From positions 36,292,515 to 36,356,514 of the forward strand of contig OU015528.1 of the NCBI GenBank assembly GCA_907165065.1: a stretch of DNA of 64,000 nucleotides, given 5' to 3'. Both the position numbers and the translations under genes were made by a program. Position 1 is the stretch's first letter. The number at the start of each line of letters is the position of its first letter. Source of the stretch: Caprimulgus europaeus (lineage: Eukaryota; Chordata; Aves; Caprimulgiformes; Caprimulgidae). Positions 60,984 to 64,000 of this stretch are shown piece after piece. The notes beneath the pieces were generated by a model. It was not told where the DNA came from and made no database searches. It was given only the letters and a program-made list of their open reading frames with translations.

Positions 60984-62440
60984 AATTATATAGCTTTCTA
61001 GATGCAACTGGCAGTGTTCAGGAATTGCAAGACAGATTTCTTCTTCAGAAGATGGTTAGATGAGATAAGACTGAAAACAATGCAATTATAGATTAGCCTG
61101 TGCATTTTTTTGAGTAAAGTGTCTTCTCCTACAGGCACTGAGAAGTCAGTAACAACCATCAGTGGGAGTAGTCTGAATAAGAGGGGTTAAAGGATGTTAT
61201 CCAGCATGGCAGGTTATCAAGTTTTGCTAAGTCTGCTTCTAGCAACATATAACATGTCAAGTCTAATTGCAGATGTTGGGGGAAGTTGTCTTTGTCTCTT
61301 ACAATAGCTAGCACTAGAGTATTATGGGTAAGTTTTAGTTTTTCATGTTATTTCTACACAGATTCTGTGATGCTTTGCTCAGTCTTGGTCCATTAATAAT
61401 GAAAAGTTGCTTCACTACAGCTAATGAGTTAGGAATGGATGACCTGTAATACTTATTCAGAAGTATATTTTAATGCTAATATGATATAAAAATTGAAATT
61501 TTGGGCTTGTCTATATGTGTAGGTGTGAGGAATGCAAATTTTTATTTGGAAATGTCAAAGTGCATTCTGCTTTTTGTAATGGAAGCATCATATATCACTG
61601 TAAAGTCAACGAAACATTCCCTGATGTTTTGTTGATCCAAAGACTTGTTTTCAGCTCTGTGCTATGGTGCTCTTGTTTGTAAGGGAGCTTGTCACTGAGT
61701 AAAACACTCTTGTCTTCAATTCAGACTCCCAGAAGGAATACGGTTTCCACGATGTGATCAGAAATGTAGGTGAGGTTTAATTTTCTGCACCTAGGATAAG
61801 AGACTGTTTTCTTGCTAGGGACACAAACTGGGCTGGTATGGCTCATAGGCAGTATTGCCATGGCCAGCCTTTCCAGCGATTGTTTTGCTGCTTCCCTCCA
61901 GCTCCCAACTCACTTGATCTTACCAGCTGCCTCTTCTGCCCTTGCATGACAGCAGCCCTGAGTATGGTGCTGATGCACCGGCTCTTTGTGCCGCCTCGCA
62001 GGAGATGCACGGCAGTAGCAAGCCATGCCTTGTTTGAAAGTAGCAGTTCGACCTACTTCAGTCACTGTATAATGGGCTTCTGCACTACAGCTTAATGGGA
62101 TTTCAGAGTGATTTGAAGCACTATGTTGAGGTCTCATTTCAATGCACTAGAGCTGAACCAGAGAAAAACAACAACAGTATTTTCTTTCTCTTTTGTTGTA
62201 GCATCCTTTTCTAAATTATCAAAGCTGCATTGTTCCATGGAAAGTTGAAATTCAGGGAACATACCTTCCAGCAGGCATTTGGACAGAGTGCTTCCAACTG
62301 GAAAAATTTTTGCCATGTCCCTAAATTCTACATCTCAATAGGAAAATAGCAGAAAATAGAAACTTTCGGTTTATTTTCATTCTACCATGCCACAATTGAT
62401 CTGATCTGTCTTACTAGAAAAATAGAAGGCTAAAATGAGG
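60984..62440. other. Non-coding stretch
   Basis: The GC-richer part at 61830-62100 has opposite-strand frames of 75-85 codons with no recognised domain. Nothing else was identified. Confidence 0.4.
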
Positions 62441-62458
62441 AAAAAAAAAAAAAAAAAA
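62441..62458 (+). repeat. A18 homopolymer
   Basis: Eighteen consecutive A residues. No retrocopied sequence was recognised upstream. Confidence 0.9.
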
Positions 62459-63678
62459 GTTTGGAAGTTGTTCAGTATTCCTTTAGCAATCTTTGATTAG
62501 GATAAAATTAAAGAACAATACAGTAGTGATAAATTATCACAAAAGTAGCTCAAACTTGTGCACATGCTCATGGAGAATCAGGGACATAACTGTGGTAGTT
62601 CAAACTGAAGAGAATTATTTATTTACTCATTTTCCATCAGGATCAGGGTACTGCAGGAAAGAGAGAAATTCACATGCTTGGAGAGAGGAAAGACATAGTT
62701 TATAGAGTCTAAGAAATATTTGTGACAACATGAATTTATGTGCTCTTATTCCTAAAATGGGACTTAAGTGAGACATAAGAAGTACACAAGTCTTGTGCCA
62801 GTACTCTGCACAGGGGTGAATTTAATCCGGAATGAATAAGGGTCTTTTACTTATTTTGTTTATTTTCTGCAGTCACTCTGCCCAATTCCTAACAGTGTGT
62901 TTTTCAGACGATGTTTTCAGACAGCAACGCACCACCTTTAAGTCAAATACCGAGGGCAGTTTTTATAGGAAAGTTAATATATTGCTTGAATTTAAATCAA
63001 TATGTTGCTTTTATGCGTTCCTCAAATGTTAAGAAATCCACTGTTAATATTTAAATACTATAGAACAAGTGCTTAACATTTATGAACTAAGGGACATGAA
63101 AAAAGAAATATTTGATAATAATTGGAACAGAAGTGGATTTTTTCCCCATCAGCTGTGTATTTGTGGTGCAGCACCTGGTAGTTACTGCCATTATTTGTTT
63201 TATGAGAGCATTTCATAAGTGTGATATCCTGTTCAGTGTAACTTGTGGCAGAAAATGTTGCCTCTGTTTCATCATCAACCATATTTGTGAACTGTGATTT
63301 CAGCACATTGACCTGTCAGTTTAATCATATCACATTTTAAGTATCAGATTTTTAAATGTGAATTAGAATTATCTGGTTTCTTTTTAATACGACTTCTATA
63401 AATGGTGTTAACATGGCAAAAGTTTCTTTTTTTTTTTTTTTTTTTCAAAAGCTTCCTTACTAATTTAGAGCCTGTGAAAAACATCTGTGTTGTTTGAAGG
63501 TAAAGTCTAGTGTAAAGTAGTTTGCACTAAGCACCTAGGAGGCAAGTTTGGATTTGTGTGTTTGAAACAGTTATTCATTATTATTATCCAGAGAAATAGA
63601 ATTGCCTTCAGTAACAGAGTCAGATCATAATATATTTGTTTTCATGTATTTTTCCTTTTGGATGTTTCTCAACTGAAC
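62459..63678. other. AT-rich non-coding stretch
   Basis: No gene recognised. Includes a run of 19 T at 63427-63445. Confidence 0.45.
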
Positions 63679-64000
63679 AATCACAGAATCACAGAATGTC
63701 AGGGATTGGAAGGGACCTCGAACTATCATCTAGTCCAATCCCCCTGCCGGAGCAGGAACACCTAGATGAGTTCACACAGGAAGGCGTCCAGGCAGGTCTT
63801 GAATGTCTCCAGAGAAGGAGACTCCACAACCTCCCTGGGCAGCCTGTTCCAGTGCTCTGTCACCCTCACAGTAAAGAAGTTTCTTCTCAAGTTTAAGCGG
63901 AACCTCCTGTGTTCCAGCTTGCACCCTTTGCCCCTTGTCCTATCACTGGACATCACTGAGAAGAGCCTGGCTCCATCCTCCTGACATTCGCCCTTAACAT
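63679..64000 (-). mobile_element. CR1-E: 3' part of a CR1 LINE, TTCTGTGA type, cut by the window end
   Basis: The 3' end lies at 63679 with two TCACAGAA units on the + strand. Then comes CATCTAGTCCAATCCCCCTG and, further right, the antisense ORF2 tail. On minus the frame 63762-63956 reads [18 protein letters not shown] and [18 protein letters not shown], the characteristic CR1 protein C-terminus. It is closely similar to the fragment at 13605-13862 and reaches further 5'. The element continues beyond the window, so its full length is unknown. The tail has no obvious stop in this portion. Confidence 0.93.

Overview
The window is most likely gene-poor, AT-rich nuclear DNA from a bird. The main evidence is its mobile elements: CR1 (chicken repeat 1) LINE fragments, all 5'-truncated where the 5' end is in the window, with the short octamer 3' ends typical of avian CR1 (ATTCTATG type and TTCTGTGA type). 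I cannot name the species. No multi-exon gene, tRNA, rRNA, CRISPR array or bacterial-type operon was recognised. Apart from CR1 reverse-transcriptase remnants, none of the open frames (all under 170 codons) resembles a protein family I know. The window probably lies in an intergenic desert or inside a very large intron.

Layout. About 820-1959: a fairly young CR1 copy on + (CR1-A). 2891-2996: an A/C-rich tract. About 7500-7563: a possible fragment of an old amniote palindromic repeat. 8055 to about 9355: a second CR1 copy on - (CR1-B), very similar to CR1-A. 13605-13862: the 3' end of another CR1 subfamily on - (CR1-C). About 25430-27690: a heavily decayed, previously unmarked CR1 relic on +, still colinear over about 2.2 kb. 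27785-28190: a long polypyrimidine array with the exact substructure (CTTTTTT)16 (CCTTTT)4 (CTTTTT)29. About 30010-30080: a possible tRNA-derived SINE head with an intact A box. 36246-36443: an internal CR1 fragment with a mutated active-site motif. 43320-43560: a GC-richer stretch that I cannot explain. 45356-45568: a second polypyrimidine tract. 54320-55910: a cluster of what look like old palindromic MITE-like repeats. 57313-57360: (AAAT)12. 63679-64000: another CR1 3' end on -, cut by the window edge. The rest is apparently unique, AT-rich non-coding DNA with homopolymer runs, short tandem duplications and small perfect inverted repeats.

No genes work together here. The biologically informative content is the retrotransposon history. 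CR1-A and CR1-B share the same three coding lesions (a PQG-to-PER change in the reverse transcriptase and two premature stops) but have different flanks, orientation and private deletions. That pattern fits copying of an already defective CR1 lineage by enzyme supplied in trans. I found no convincing evidence of a new functional system.
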